Shown one piece after another: positions 16,865 through 24,545 of a stretch of 64,000 nucleotides of DNA. The position numbers and the translations under genes are program-made. The notes under the pieces were generated by a model that did not search any database, was not told the origin of the DNA, and was given only the letters and a program-made list of their open reading frames with translations. The stretch's first letter is position 1; the number at the start of each line of letters is the position of its first letter. The DNA comes from JACPDI01 sp035463475. GTDB taxonomy: Bacteria > Acidobacteriota > Vicinamibacteria > Vicinamibacterales > 2-12-FULL-66-21. The DNA is taken from NCBI GenBank assembly GCA_035463475.1, contig DATHTE010000109.1, forward strand, positions 1-64,000. The letters run 5' to 3'.

Positions 16865-17188
16865 TCAGCGATTACTCGCGCCGTCCCGCTGCAGCTCCAT
16901 CAGGACGCGCACGCCGTTGTAGAACATCTCCTTCTCGTACGCGATCTCCCAACTCTTGAGGGCGGCAATCAACTCCCGCTCGGCGGTCTTGATGGTGGCG
17001 GTCGCGTGCGGGCGGGTAACCCGAAGCTTGTACAGCTTCTTCATGGCCCTGACGACCGCTGGCTCCCGGTTCTTGCGCGACGCCCGCGCGCGTTTGATCC
17101 AGGCGGGCGGCACGTTCGCCACACCCTTGCGGAACGCCCGGGACGGCAGCCCTCTGGACACTTCGAAGAGCTTCGCCTCTCTTGGCAC
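16865..17188 (-). CDS. Hypothetical protein, basic, 107 residues
   Basis: A 107-residue Lys/Arg-rich soluble protein starting at GTG with GGGAGG eight bases upstream, one of the clearer ribosome-binding sites here. No signal peptide or membrane segment. The central part (AMKKLYKLRVTRPHATATI) and the helix-prone end (ELIAALKSWEIAYEKEMFYN) do not match a family I know. A TATACT box at 17229-17234 could drive it with a leader of about 35 bases. It sits in the variable stretch after the tRNA island. Confidence 0.55.
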   Translation of the reverse strand: MPREAKLFEVSRGLPSRAFRKGVANVPPAWIKRARASRKNREPAVVRAMKKLYKLRVTRPHATATIKTAERELIAALKSWEIAYEKEMFYNGVRVLMELQRDGASNR

Positions 17189-17228
17189 TTCGACCTCCCT
17201 GGGAGGATTCTGGAGGGGGAGCAGGCGA

Positions 17229-17234
17229 AGTATA
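17229..17234 (-). promoter_or_regulatory. Candidate -10 box for the 107-residue gene
   Basis: TATACT on the minus strand lies 40 bases upstream of the GTG start, leaving room for the GGGAGG ribosome-binding site. No clear -35. Confidence 0.4.
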
Positions 17235-17585
17235 GCAGCGAAAGAACCACCGCACCGCTGGTCTGCCCGCCGGGGCTGCCGCCCACGACGAGCGGCGCGA
17301 CCCCCTCTCCTTCCAGCTCCGTGAGCTGGCTGTCGCCCAGAGTCTTCTCGCGCGGTCAGGCGATGCGTGTCGGCCTGACCTCCGCAGGGCTTCGCGTTAC
17401 AGCCACGTCAACACAACTGCCGTCCGGTGTAAGACGCGGCGCGTCGGCACGCACCGGTCATGAGGGCACGGCTAAGCGCAAACCGCTCAGAAGCTTCGAC
17501 GGCTACAAATATTTAACATCACGCTTCGATCTGCCTCATGTCGCACGCGCTCCCAGGGGCGTAAGATCGTCCGAGGAGGTGCTGC
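17235..17585. other. Intergenic region with no gene recognised
   Basis: I see no convincing coding frame in these 350 bases. Around 17500-17530 it is locally A/T-rich (ACAAATATTTAACATCACG). TAAGAT near 17561 is a possible -10 for the lipoprotein gene that follows. Confidence 0.4.
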
Positions 17586-18161
17586 ATGCATTCCACCCGC
17601 AGCGTCGTCCCTCCGGCGATCATCCTCAGCGTGGTTCTCGTTTCGGCGTGCGATCGCGGCGGCCCCTCTGCTCCATCAGCGACTCCGTCAGCAGGTCCCG
17701 CGCCCGCTCCGGTGTCGCAGGTCACCAGCGTGTGGAACGTCACCACCCGGCTGACCGACGCGCGCGGCGAGGAGTGCGCGCGACTCGCGGCGCAATCCCA
17801 GTTGGCCGCGCCAAAGAGCTACGTGCTCGTCGTGACGCAGACGGGGGCGAGCGCAGTGGTGACGCTCAAAAGCGCGTCGGGGGACTACAACTGTACGTTC
17901 AACGGAGGAACCGCGGACAGCACTGGCTTCGTGTTCGGCGCGGTCGGGACGTACACGTGCGAGCCCGGCCGTGAGGCTGTGATCAAGGGCTTCCGCTGTG
18001 CCAACGGGACGCAACTCGACCTGTTCGCCTTCGGCCAGAACCTCTCGGGCAGAATCTCGGGGAGTGAGATCAGCGGCACATGGGACGTTGACTGGGTGGA
18101 CGGGTACTTCGGGCCAACGCCGCTGGAGACGAAGACAGAGTTCACGGGCACGCGGCAGTAG
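17586..18161 (+). CDS. Predicted lipoprotein of unknown function
   Basis: A 191-residue protein with a lipoprotein signal; the lipobox LVSAC places the modified cysteine at residue 22. A Ser/Pro/Ala linker follows, then a beta-rich domain (VTSVWNVTTRLTDARGEEC, then SGRISGSEISGTWDVDWVDG) with four further cysteines. The style (SGxISGxxISGTW) resembles lipocalin-like or META-like beta-barrel lipoproteins often seen in Acidobacteria. GAGGAGG lies just before the ATG. I infer an outer-membrane or periplasmic anchor; the function is unknown. Confidence 0.65.
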   Translation: MHSTRSVVPPAIILSVVLVSACDRGGPSAPSATPSAGPAPAPVSQVTSVWNVTTRLTDARGEECARLAAQSQLAAPKSYVLVVTQTGASAVVTLKSASGDYNCTFNGGTADSTGFVFGAVGTYTCEPGREAVIKGFRCANGTQLDLFAFGQNLSGRISGSEISGTWDVDWVDGYFGPTPLETKTEFTGTRQ

Positions 18162-18196
18162 AACTCAGGGCCGCCACCGCCCCGGCGCCGAGAGCT

Positions 18197-18403
18197 TTAC
18201 CTGTCTACCCGGGGTACGCGCTTCGCTGGGACGTCCGATCGCGCGCGGGTGACGACGACGTCGCGGCTGCGGCGAGAGCCCTCGTACGGCAGAGGCGAGC
18301 CCGTGCTTCGGACGTTCACCTGGAAGCGGTGCGTCCCGATATCTTCAGCGCCTGGCCACCAAACGGCGGAGTCCTCTGCGCCGTAGTCCTGCAGAGCCGT
18401 CCT
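18197..18403 (-). pseudogene. Remnant of a secreted beta-domain protein (C-terminal fragment)
   Basis: In one minus-strand frame this stretch reads ALQDYGAEDSAVWWPGAEDI, then GTHRFQVNVRSTGSPLPYEG, and ends at a TAA. The pattern aromatic-Trp-x-Pro, G-T-H-x-F-x-V and R-S-x-G-S resembles the terminal beta domain of secreted acidobacterial proteins. A stop lies just upstream and there is no start, so it looks like a gene fragment. The rest of 18162-18502 holds nothing recognisable. Confidence 0.35.
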
Positions 18404-18502
18404 CCTCCGGCGCGTGTGACAGGAATTCTACCGCTCGTAACGGCGCGTGAGCACCCGGTGGTGAGGGGGTCAGACGAGCTCGGTCTCCGCGCGCCGCATG
18501 AG

Positions 18503-19207
18503 CTACGCGGATGGGCCGCGCCGGGTCTGGAAGTAACCAACCGCCACGAGCAGGCTCGTGGCCACCATCTCGCCGCCGTCGTCGACGAGACCCGTGAGGT
18601 AGCGAAACGAGTGCGCGCGCGAGAGGCTGTGAACGAAGTCCGCGCCGGCGGCAAACACGCCGAGCAGTGCGAGCGGAGGCGCCAGGGCGAGCGTCAGCGC
18701 GCATGACGCGGGATCTCCGCGCCAGAGAACGAGCCCCAGCGGGACCAGGATGGCGACGGTCGCGCCGGCAAACACGATCAGCTCGCCGAAGTCCACGGGG
18801 CGCAGCGGTCCGATCGCGGGAAGCGCCAGCCGGCTCGCCAGCGCCAGACCGAGCCGCTCGTGCAGGGCATTGGAGTCGTCCAGCAGGAGCACCGCAAACA
18901 CGAGCGCCCAGAGCGGCGCCACGCGCGGGCGGGATGCCGCCGTGAGGAGCAGGAAGATGAGGCCTGCGAACTTTGCGTACTGCAGCAACTCCCCGAAGCC
19001 GCGCTCCCGGGTGATCGCAAACCGGACGTCATCCAGGACGCCGCGGTGGCGAAACACGTCCGCGGCGATCAGGAGGACGTCCAGCGCCAGTAACAGTGCG
19101 AGCAGTGTGACCGCCTGCCGTCGCACGAGGGTGGCTTCGCCGGCGTGGACGGACCATCGCGGAAACGCGCCCGCGCGCGGCGCGCGGGCACGTGCCGGAA
19201 CGCTCAT
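18503..19207 (-). CDS. Predicted multi-pass membrane protein
   Basis: A 234-residue protein with about six hydrophobic helices (for example TLLALLLALDVLLIAADVF, FAGLIFLLLTAASRP, VFAGATVAILVPLGLVLW and ALTLALAPPLALLGVFAAG). Conserved-looking polar spots between helices include DDSNALHERLG and HSLSRAHSFRYLTGLVDDGG, with paired acidic residues and histidines. I do not recognise the family. Its ATG overlaps the stop of the preceding phosphodiesterase gene as ATGA, so the two are translated together and may act on the same process. Confidence 0.6.
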   Translation of the reverse strand: MSVPARARAPRAGAFPRWSVHAGEATLVRRQAVTLLALLLALDVLLIAADVFRHRGVLDDVRFAITRERGFGELLQYAKFAGLIFLLLTAASRPRVAPLWALVFAVLLLDDSNALHERLGLALASRLALPAIGPLRPVDFGELIVFAGATVAILVPLGLVLWRGDPASCALTLALAPPLALLGVFAAGADFVHSLSRAHSFRYLTGLVDDGGEMVATSLLVAVGYFQTRRGPSA

Positions 19208-20736
19208 GTCCGCGGCGCTCCCGGCTGATATCGAATGGGCACGTCGAGCGCGCGCATGCAGAGCGGCGCGACGTCGAGTGAACGCATCGCCCGCGGAAGC
19301 ACCGGTGGCCCGACAGGTCCCGCGGCGATCACCGGGCTGAGCGAGTCGAGTGCGTGGAGCGCGCCGTGCGACCCGCCGCCGGGGTGGAAACTGTCGCCGG
19401 GAGCCTCGAATTCGCAGCCCGGGACCGCCGTGACCCAGACCTCCCCCGCCTGCCGGCCGAACAACGCCCCCGCAATCCGTTCGAGCGGGTTGGGGTAATC
19501 GCGCGACTCGGCGTCACGGCCGTCGAGCTCAAGGCCGAGCGCCTCGAGATTGCCGCGGCAGTCCCAGTGCCCCCCGAACGCGTCGCGCAACGTGTGACCG
19601 TTCTCCGAGACGCGCCTGAACTGCAGCTTGCCCCGCGGCGAGGCCACCGCGCACCCGTCCGGCTCCCCGCGCGTCAGCCCGGATCGCCAGATGATCTGAT
19701 CGATCCGCGGCTCGCAGGCGAGCGCGTCGATGAGGCGGTGCACCCTGACCGGCGTCGGCTCGCGAACGTAGATCTGCGCGGCCCGCATGTTCGGGCAGAT
19801 CATGATCTCGTCCCGGTCGCGCCAACGCCCGCCCAGCGTGGCCTGCCTGAACTCCTCCAGCACCTTATTCAACGGCACGCCGGCACGTTGCCGGTCCGCC
19901 AGGACCTCGCAGTGGCCGTGGTCGGACGTGACGAGGACGAACGTGTCCTGCAGCACGCGGTCCAGCCCTCCGCCGGCCTCGAATGCGTCCCCGAGCATCG
20001 CATCCACGCGCTCCACGGTGCCGAGGGCGTTGTGCGGGCCCACTTCGTGGCTGCGGTAGTCGTTATCGGCGAAGTACGCAACGGTGAGGTCCGGCGTCGC
20101 GCGCGCCGCCATCAAATCGCAGAGGAAGGCGCCGCTCGAGCGATCGTCCATGCCGAAGCGGTGTCGCAGGCCGTGCTTCCCTTTCAACTTTCGGCCGCGC
20201 GTCGGCACGGACGGAGACACGAAATCCCCGAGACAGAGCATCGTCGGCCCGTGCACCGTCTCCGTAAATGGCACACCGGGAAACGCGGCGAGCGTCCACG
20301 GCACGGTCACCTTGTGCCGGTCGCGTCCGCGGAAGACCAGGTAGTTCACCGACGCCGCCTTGCGGCCCACGCCCTCGACCAGCTCGAACATGGTCGGCGA
20401 CTTCAGGCGGTCGCCGTTGAGACGCAAAAGGAAGTCGCGCACGAAGGCGCCGAAACCCTTGCGGGCGACCACCCAGAAGTCATCGCCGTAGTAGGCGACC
20501 TCATTCCTGGTTTCGTCGAACCACGAGGCGCCGATGATGCCGTGCTCGTTGGGATAGGCGCCGGTGATGATGGACGTGGTCGCCGCGGGGGTAATGGAAG
20601 GGAAAATCGTGACCGACGCGTCGTGCATTGCGCCGGCGAGCGCGAGACGCTGCAGCGTCGGGAGGCGGCCGGTCTGGATCGCCGGGCACACGACTCGCGG
20701 GCTCGCGGCGTCAATGACAACGAGCAGCGCCTTCAC
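19204..20736 (-). CDS. Type I phosphodiesterase/nucleotide pyrophosphatase, alkaline phosphatase superfamily
   Basis: A 510-residue hydrolase. The N-terminal metal Asp is in LLVVIDAASPRVV. The nucleophile region is FPSITPAATTSIITGAYPNE, with Thr/Ser near the second metal, and the later metal ligands are YFADNDYRSHEVGPHN and VTSDHGHCEV. These match the nucleotide pyrophosphatase/phosphodiesterase branch of the alkaline phosphatase fold, which cleaves phosphodiesters or phosphonates. There is no signal peptide, so it is probably cytoplasmic or uses its membrane partner, whose start overlaps its stop. The substrate is unknown. Confidence 0.8.
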   Translation of the reverse strand: MKALLVVIDAASPRVVCPAIQTGRLPTLQRLALAGAMHDASVTIFPSITPAATTSIITGAYPNEHGIIGASWFDETRNEVAYYGDDFWVVARKGFGAFVRDFLLRLNGDRLKSPTMFELVEGVGRKAASVNYLVFRGRDRHKVTVPWTLAAFPGVPFTETVHGPTMLCLGDFVSPSVPTRGRKLKGKHGLRHRFGMDDRSSGAFLCDLMAARATPDLTVAYFADNDYRSHEVGPHNALGTVERVDAMLGDAFEAGGGLDRVLQDTFVLVTSDHGHCEVLADRQRAGVPLNKVLEEFRQATLGGRWRDRDEIMICPNMRAAQIYVREPTPVRVHRLIDALACEPRIDQIIWRSGLTRGEPDGCAVASPRGKLQFRRVSENGHTLRDAFGGHWDCRGNLEALGLELDGRDAESRDYPNPLERIAGALFGRQAGEVWVTAVPGCEFEAPGDSFHPGGGSHGALHALDSLSPVIAAGPVGPPVLPRAMRSLDVAPLCMRALDVPIRYQPGAPRT

Positions 20737-20809
20737 GTGGCGGGATCACAGCAGCATGCGTGCCAGCAGATGGACCGCGGATGCCTGCGCGGTGCGATTG
20801 ATGAGTTCG

Positions 20810-21070
20810 TCAGGTTGCGCTTTCACCGGCCGAGTCGGTGAGCTGCAGTTCCGATTTCGGCGCGACGCCGCCGGGCGTGAAGAGCCGGTGCAGCAAGCCG
20901 CTGAACGCCGCGGCGGCGATCGCGTGCGCCGTCGCCGCGCGGATGAGATCCGACGGCGGCTGCCCGGCTGATGCGGCATCCACCGCGGCCTGCATCTGCT
21001 GCAACTTCGCAGCGCTCTCGGTGACGCCTCGGAACGCCGCCTTCAGGGCCTCAAGATCGTTCTTGTCCAT
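20810..21070 (-). CDS. Small hypothetical protein
   Basis: An 86-residue protein, Ala-rich and mostly helical (MDKNDLEALKAAFRGVTESA, then AATAHAIAAAAFSGLLHRLF), with no recognised family. An ATG three codons upstream (21079) overlaps the TAGAAT box, so the ATG at 21070, 7 bases after that box, is the better start and implies a leaderless message. It is transcribed away from the FmdB-like gene, whose start is only 43 bases off. Confidence 0.55.
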   Translation of the reverse strand: MDKNDLEALKAAFRGVTESAAKLQQMQAAVDAASAGQPPSDLIRAATAHAIAAAAFSGLLHRLFTPGGVAPKSELQLTDSAGESAT

Positions 21071-21077
21071 CGCCGCC

Positions 21078-21107
21078 ATTCTACTTGGGGCGGGGCTCGG
21101 CTAGAAT
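21078..21107. promoter_or_regulatory. Divergent pair of leaderless-type -10 boxes
   Basis: TAGAAT on the minus strand (21083-21078) ends 7 bases before the small hypothetical gene; TAGAAT on the plus strand (21102-21107) ends 6 bases before the FmdB-like gene. Two identical hexamers serve two divergent genes in a 43-base gap. Confidence 0.6.
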
Positions 21108-21113
21108 GAACCC

Positions 21114-21338
21114 ATGCCCATCTTCGAGTACGTCTGCCGCGACTGCGGTCACGCGTTCGAGACGATCGTGAACGGCTCGCGCGAGCCGCAGTGCCCCTCG
21201 TGCAACGGGCAGGCGCTCGACAAACAGCTCTCGGTGTTCGCCGTCTCCTCCGCGCCGCAAGCCCGCGAGACGCAAAGGACCGCGCCAGGCGGCTGCGGCC
21301 GCTGCGGCGATCCGCACGGCCCCTGCGCAATGAACTGA
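21114..21338 (+). CDS. FmdB-family zinc-ribbon protein
   Basis: A 74-residue protein starting MPIFEYVCRDCGHAFETIV, the standard opening of FmdB/CxxC-CxxC regulatory proteins, with the second knuckle CPSC. Two more knuckle-like pairs (CGRC, and a Cys close to the C-terminus) lie in the tail. The family is thought to bind zinc and has been linked to regulation, but the target is unknown. The ATG lies 6 bases after TAGAAT, so the mRNA is probably leaderless. Confidence 0.85.
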   Translation: MPIFEYVCRDCGHAFETIVNGSREPQCPSCNGQALDKQLSVFAVSSAPQARETQRTAPGGCGRCGDPHGPCAMN

Positions 21339-21362
21339 GGGCGAACAGGCAATCGCCCTACG
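21339..21362 (+). terminator. Possible weak terminator after the FmdB-like gene
   Basis: GGGCGA (21339-21344) pairs with TCGCCC (21353-21358) over an 8-base loop, beginning one base after the stop codon. A short T-run (CTTTT) follows after TACG. The stem is short and the tract weak. Confidence 0.4.
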
Positions 21363-21549
21363 CTTTTGTAAGCGTCTGTCCAGTTCCTTCATTGCACATG
21401 ACGGCGCTTGGCCGGCCCCGCGGGCGCCGTAATACGAAAGCTTCGCTGATTCGCTCGCAATTGCACAATCGTAGTGCATCGACGCCTCTGGCACTCCGAT
21501 TGCCTCTGCTCCGGGTGCTCTCATACGAGTTCGCCAGGGAGATACGGCC

Positions 21550-21744
21550 ATGTGGAGCTTCATCAGCTGTTATCTGGTTGGACACGATTACAGCATCTGC
21601 TGCGAGGCAGGAGCCATCTTCCTGCGGTGCGCGAACTGCGGGCGGCGATCGCAGGGCTGGGACCTTCACCAGCAGCACGATCACCTGCCGCACGAGCAGC
21701 ACTTGAACAGCCAGGGCACCGCGCTCTCACCGCGCGCGCACTAG
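21550..21744 (+). CDS. Small CxxC protein of unknown function
   Basis: A 64-residue protein. The N-terminal half MWSFISCYLVGHDYSICCEA, then FLRCANCGRRSQGWDLH, has a CxxC knuckle (CANC) and a preceding Cys pair that may bind zinc. The second half is His/Gln-rich and may be unstructured. GGAGAT lies 9 bases before the ATG, supporting real translation. Short proteins with this HDY...LRCxxCGxxSxGWD layout are familiar to me from Acidobacteria but have no assigned role. Confidence 0.6.
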   Translation: MWSFISCYLVGHDYSICCEAGAIFLRCANCGRRSQGWDLHQQHDHLPHEQHLNSQGTALSPRAH

Positions 21745-21778
21745 CCTTGGGGCGCCGCGCCGCCGGCGGCACCTGCGA

Positions 21779-21784
21779 TAGAAT
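21779..21784 (+). promoter_or_regulatory. -10 box upstream of the rhodanese-like gene
   Basis: TAGAAT ends 9 bases before the ATG, with no Shine-Dalgarno in between, again predicting an almost leaderless transcript. Confidence 0.5.
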
Positions 21785-21793
21785 GGCCTTCCC

Positions 21794-22315
21794 ATGGCGG
21801 TCCCGCGCATCACGCGCGAGGAGCTGAAGGCCAGGCTCGACAGCCCCGACTCCTCCTCGCATCCAATCATCGTGGACGTCCGGTTGAAGTATCCGTACGA
21901 ACACAGCACGGTCACGTTGCCAGGCGCGCAGCGCATCCTGCCAGACGCGGTCTCATCCGCCACGCTGCCGCGCGACCGCGACATCGTGTTCTACGACTCG
22001 GACCCGCAGGACATCGTCAGCTCCACGGCGGCCGCGGAACTGCTGCGCCGCGGGTACCGCGCCTTCGTCCTCCAGGGTGGCGTCAGCGAGTGGATGAACG
22101 CAAAGCTCCCGGTCGCCACGAAGAGCGCGCCGCAGCCGGCGGCGCCGGCCGCGAAGGCGGCGCCGGCGGCGGGGGCCGCACCGGCGGCCAAGCCGACGCC
22201 CGGTGCCACGACGGCCCCGAAACCCGCAGCGTCGAGCGCGGCGGCGGCGCCCAAGCCGACGGGACCCGCTTCCGTCGAGGGGCCCGCAACTCCGGCAACG
22301 GAGTCGAAGGAGTGA
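21794..22315 (+). CDS. Rhodanese-fold protein lacking the catalytic cysteine
   Basis: A 173-residue protein. Residues 1-107 are a single rhodanese domain (ITREELKARLD, PIIVDVRLKYPYEHSTVTLP, AFVLQGGVSEWMNAKLPV). The active-site loop, normally built around a Cys, reads VFYDSDPQDIVSS here, so the sulfur-accepting cysteine is missing and sulfurtransferase activity is not expected. The last 65 residues are an Ala/Pro/Lys-rich, probably disordered tail. It could serve as a binding module. The next gene, a PHP phosphoesterase, starts 14 bases later, suggesting an operon. Confidence 0.8.
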   Translation: MAVPRITREELKARLDSPDSSSHPIIVDVRLKYPYEHSTVTLPGAQRILPDAVSSATLPRDRDIVFYDSDPQDIVSSTAAAELLRRGYRAFVLQGGVSEWMNAKLPVATKSAPQPAAPAAKAAPAAGAAPAAKPTPGATTAPKPAASSAAAAPKPTGPASVEGPATPATESKE

Positions 22316-22328
22316 GCCCCACGGCGTT

Positions 22329-24011
22329 GTGATCGACCAGTTCACGCGGCTCGCCGATCTCCTCGAGCTCAGAGGCGACGTCTCTGAGGCGGCTGTGCTG
22401 CGCCGCGCGTCCGTGCGTCTGGCGGAGGACGCGACCGGCGGCGCGCGGCAACTGGGCGGCTTCGACGCGCGGACCCGATGGCGCGCGGAGGAAATCCTGC
22501 AGGGGCGCGCCTCGCCGCTCCTGGCCGCCGCCGCGCGGGACCTGCCTCGCGATTTCCGCCGGCTGCTCGGCACTGGCCTCCTCACCGCATCCGACCTCGT
22601 CACGCTCAAGCGGCAGCTCGGCGTGTTGACCACCGGCGATCTGGCGCTTGCGCTCGAGGGTCATGTGCTGGCGCATCGCGGCGTGCCGGAGGACCTCGCG
22701 TTGCGCGCCAGGCATGCGCTGGAGGCCACCGGCGCCGACGCGAGGCTGACACTGGGACGCGCGCTCGACGCGGTCGAGCCGCTGCTGGCGCTCCTGTCAG
22801 CGCTCCCGTTCGTCTCGAGCGCGTCAATCGCCGGAAGCTTGCGGAGGATCGAGCCGACGGTTCGCGATCTCAAGATCGTGGCGGCCACACCCGCGCCCGA
22901 GCAGGTGTGGCGCGCGCTCGAGGCAGCGTCCGAGACCACCTCGGTGCGCTTCCATGGCGCCGCCGGCCTGACCGCCCAATCCGGGTCGCACGAAGTCAAC
23001 GTCAGGCTGGCGTCGCCGGACCGGTACGGCGCCGCGCTGCTGTTCCATACCGGGTCCCGCGAGCACCTCGCGCTGCTCCGGCGACGGTCGGCCGCCGCGC
23101 GACTGCGTCTCGCGGGAGACGGACTCGTCGGAGACTCGGGACCTGTTCCCACCGAGACCGAGGAGGCGGCGTATGCGCGGCTGGCCTTGCCGTTCATCGC
23201 GCCCGAACTGCGGCTGGGCACCGACGAGGTGCAGGACGCGGCCGCAGGGACGCTTCCCCGCCTCCTGGAACGATCGGACATCCGCGGCGACCTTCACGTG
23301 CACACCAGCTACAGCGACGGCCGCGATCCGCTCGATGCGATGGTGGCCGCGGCCGCCGATCTCGGTTACGAGTACGTCGCGATTACCGATCATTCACAGA
23401 GCGCTGCCGCGTCGCGGACGGTCTCGGAAGACGACCTGCGGCGGCAGTGGGATCACATCGACCAGGTGCAGGAACGCTATCCGCGCATGCGGATCCTGAA
23501 AGGCGTGGAAGCCGACATCCTCCCGGACGGCAGGCTGGACTTTCCGGACGCCGTGCTCGAGCGGCTCGACATCGTGCTCGCGTCGCTGCACGACCCGGCA
23601 GGGCACTCGCCGGAGCGGCTGCTGAAACGGTACCAAGCGGCGGCCCGCCATCCATTGGTCGCCATTCTCACGCACCCCGCCAACCGGCTGGTCGGACGCT
23701 ATGACGGGTACGATCTCGACCTCGACGCGCTATTCGAGACAGCCGCCGCAACCGGCACGGTACTGGAGATCGACGGCGCGCCCAGCCATCTGGACCTGGA
23801 CGGATCGCTCGCCCGCCGTGCGGCGGAATCAGGGGTCGCGCTCTCCATCGACAGCGACTGCCACCAGGCGCGGTTGCTCGCTCGACAGATCAACCTGGGC
23901 GTCGGGACGGCGCGGCGCGGCCGGGTCCAGGCCGCGCAGGCAATCAACACGCGGTCCCTGGACGCGCTCTTGTCGAGGCTCGCGTTGAAACGGCGCGGCG
24001 TCAGCGCTTGA
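22329..24011 (+). CDS. PHP-domain phosphoesterase with a degenerate DNA polymerase X region
   Basis: A 560-residue protein with the same layout as PolX (see 37339-39063) but with a dead polymerase half. Residues 150-230 align with the nucleotidyltransferase core; the metal-binding GDLDIL becomes RDLKIV (Lys182) and the third Asp (ADLRV) becomes NVRL. The hairpin loops for DNA binding are also eroded. The C-terminal PHP domain (residues 318-525) keeps every metal ligand type: DLHVHTSYSDG, AITDHS, GVEADIL, LTHPAN and DSDCHQ. It probably acts as a metal-dependent phosphoesterase. The GTG at 22329 was chosen because upstream residues are Arg-rich read-through of the rhodanese tail. Confidence 0.75.
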   Translation: MIDQFTRLADLLELRGDVSEAAVLRRASVRLAEDATGGARQLGGFDARTRWRAEEILQGRASPLLAAAARDLPRDFRRLLGTGLLTASDLVTLKRQLGVLTTGDLALALEGHVLAHRGVPEDLALRARHALEATGADARLTLGRALDAVEPLLALLSALPFVSSASIAGSLRRIEPTVRDLKIVAATPAPEQVWRALEAASETTSVRFHGAAGLTAQSGSHEVNVRLASPDRYGAALLFHTGSREHLALLRRRSAAARLRLAGDGLVGDSGPVPTETEEAAYARLALPFIAPELRLGTDEVQDAAAGTLPRLLERSDIRGDLHVHTSYSDGRDPLDAMVAAAADLGYEYVAITDHSQSAAASRTVSEDDLRRQWDHIDQVQERYPRMRILKGVEADILPDGRLDFPDAVLERLDIVLASLHDPAGHSPERLLKRYQAAARHPLVAILTHPANRLVGRYDGYDLDLDALFETAAATGTVLEIDGAPSHLDLDGSLARRAAESGVALSIDSDCHQARLLARQINLGVGTARRGRVQAAQAINTRSLDALLSRLALKRRGVSA

Positions 24012-24545
24012 TCTTCAGCTCGTTCCGCACCTTCTTGACGCCGGGCACTTCCATCGCGAGCTTCTCGGCTCGCGCGCGCTCAAGCGCGCTGCTGACCCCC
24101 CGGTGAGCCTCACGATCCCGTCCTCCACGTCCACGTCGATGCCGAGAGCGCTCACTTCGGGGTCAACCGCGAATTTCGCGTTCACCTGGGGGAGAATCAC
24201 GGGGTCACTCTGCGTGACCCGTTGTATCTCGTCAGCGCCCGGGATCCGCTGTGCGGAACGGGCCCGGTGGGTTCCGAGGTGCCCGTCGCCTCGGGCTCTC
24301 CTCGAATGCTGAGCCCGATCGACGACACGGCGGACACCGTCGACCCTCGCGGCGATATCGATCGCACGCTGGCGTTCAGCGGCTGATTGGACGGCGCCCG
24401 TCGCCTGGATCTGCGTCGTCGTCCAGTCGTCGCCGCGACTGGCCAGTGTGGAGCGGTCCGGCTGAAGCGGACCGGCCAGCGTGACTGGCGCAGCGAGGAA
24501 CACACAGACGAACACGAGTGGAATGCGCCTGAGCAGCGTGTGCAT
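24001..24545 (-). pseudogene. BON-domain secreted protein, frameshifted
   Basis: Starts with a signal peptide (MHTLLRRIPLVFVCVFLAA), then a first BON-like unit (DDWTTTQIQA, RAIDIAARVDGVRRVVDR) that lacks its middle strands, and a second one (ALGIDVDVEDGIVRLTGG). At a run of six C (24096-24101, G on the coding strand) the frame shifts; only after the shift does the normal BON ending appear (LAMEVPGVKKVRNELKIK) before a TGA at 24001. BON domains bind phospholipid and act in envelope stress. The lesion is in a homopolymer, so a sequencing error cannot be excluded. Its ATG overlaps the divergent gene's ATG as CATG. Confidence 0.65.

Noticed and set aside
13542..17585. Right attachment site of the tRNA-Ala island
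   Set aside because: I looked for a second copy of the tRNA 3' end (TTCGAGCCTCCTGCCGTCC) downstream and did not see one, so the island end is undefined.
18329..18706. Plus-strand frame opposite the membrane protein
   Set aside because: Arg/Glu-rich shadow with no start context; the minus-strand membrane protein is coupled to its neighbour.
19354..20841. 495-codon plus-strand frame
   Set aside because: Antisense of the phosphodiesterase gene, whose metal-binding motifs are clear on the minus strand.
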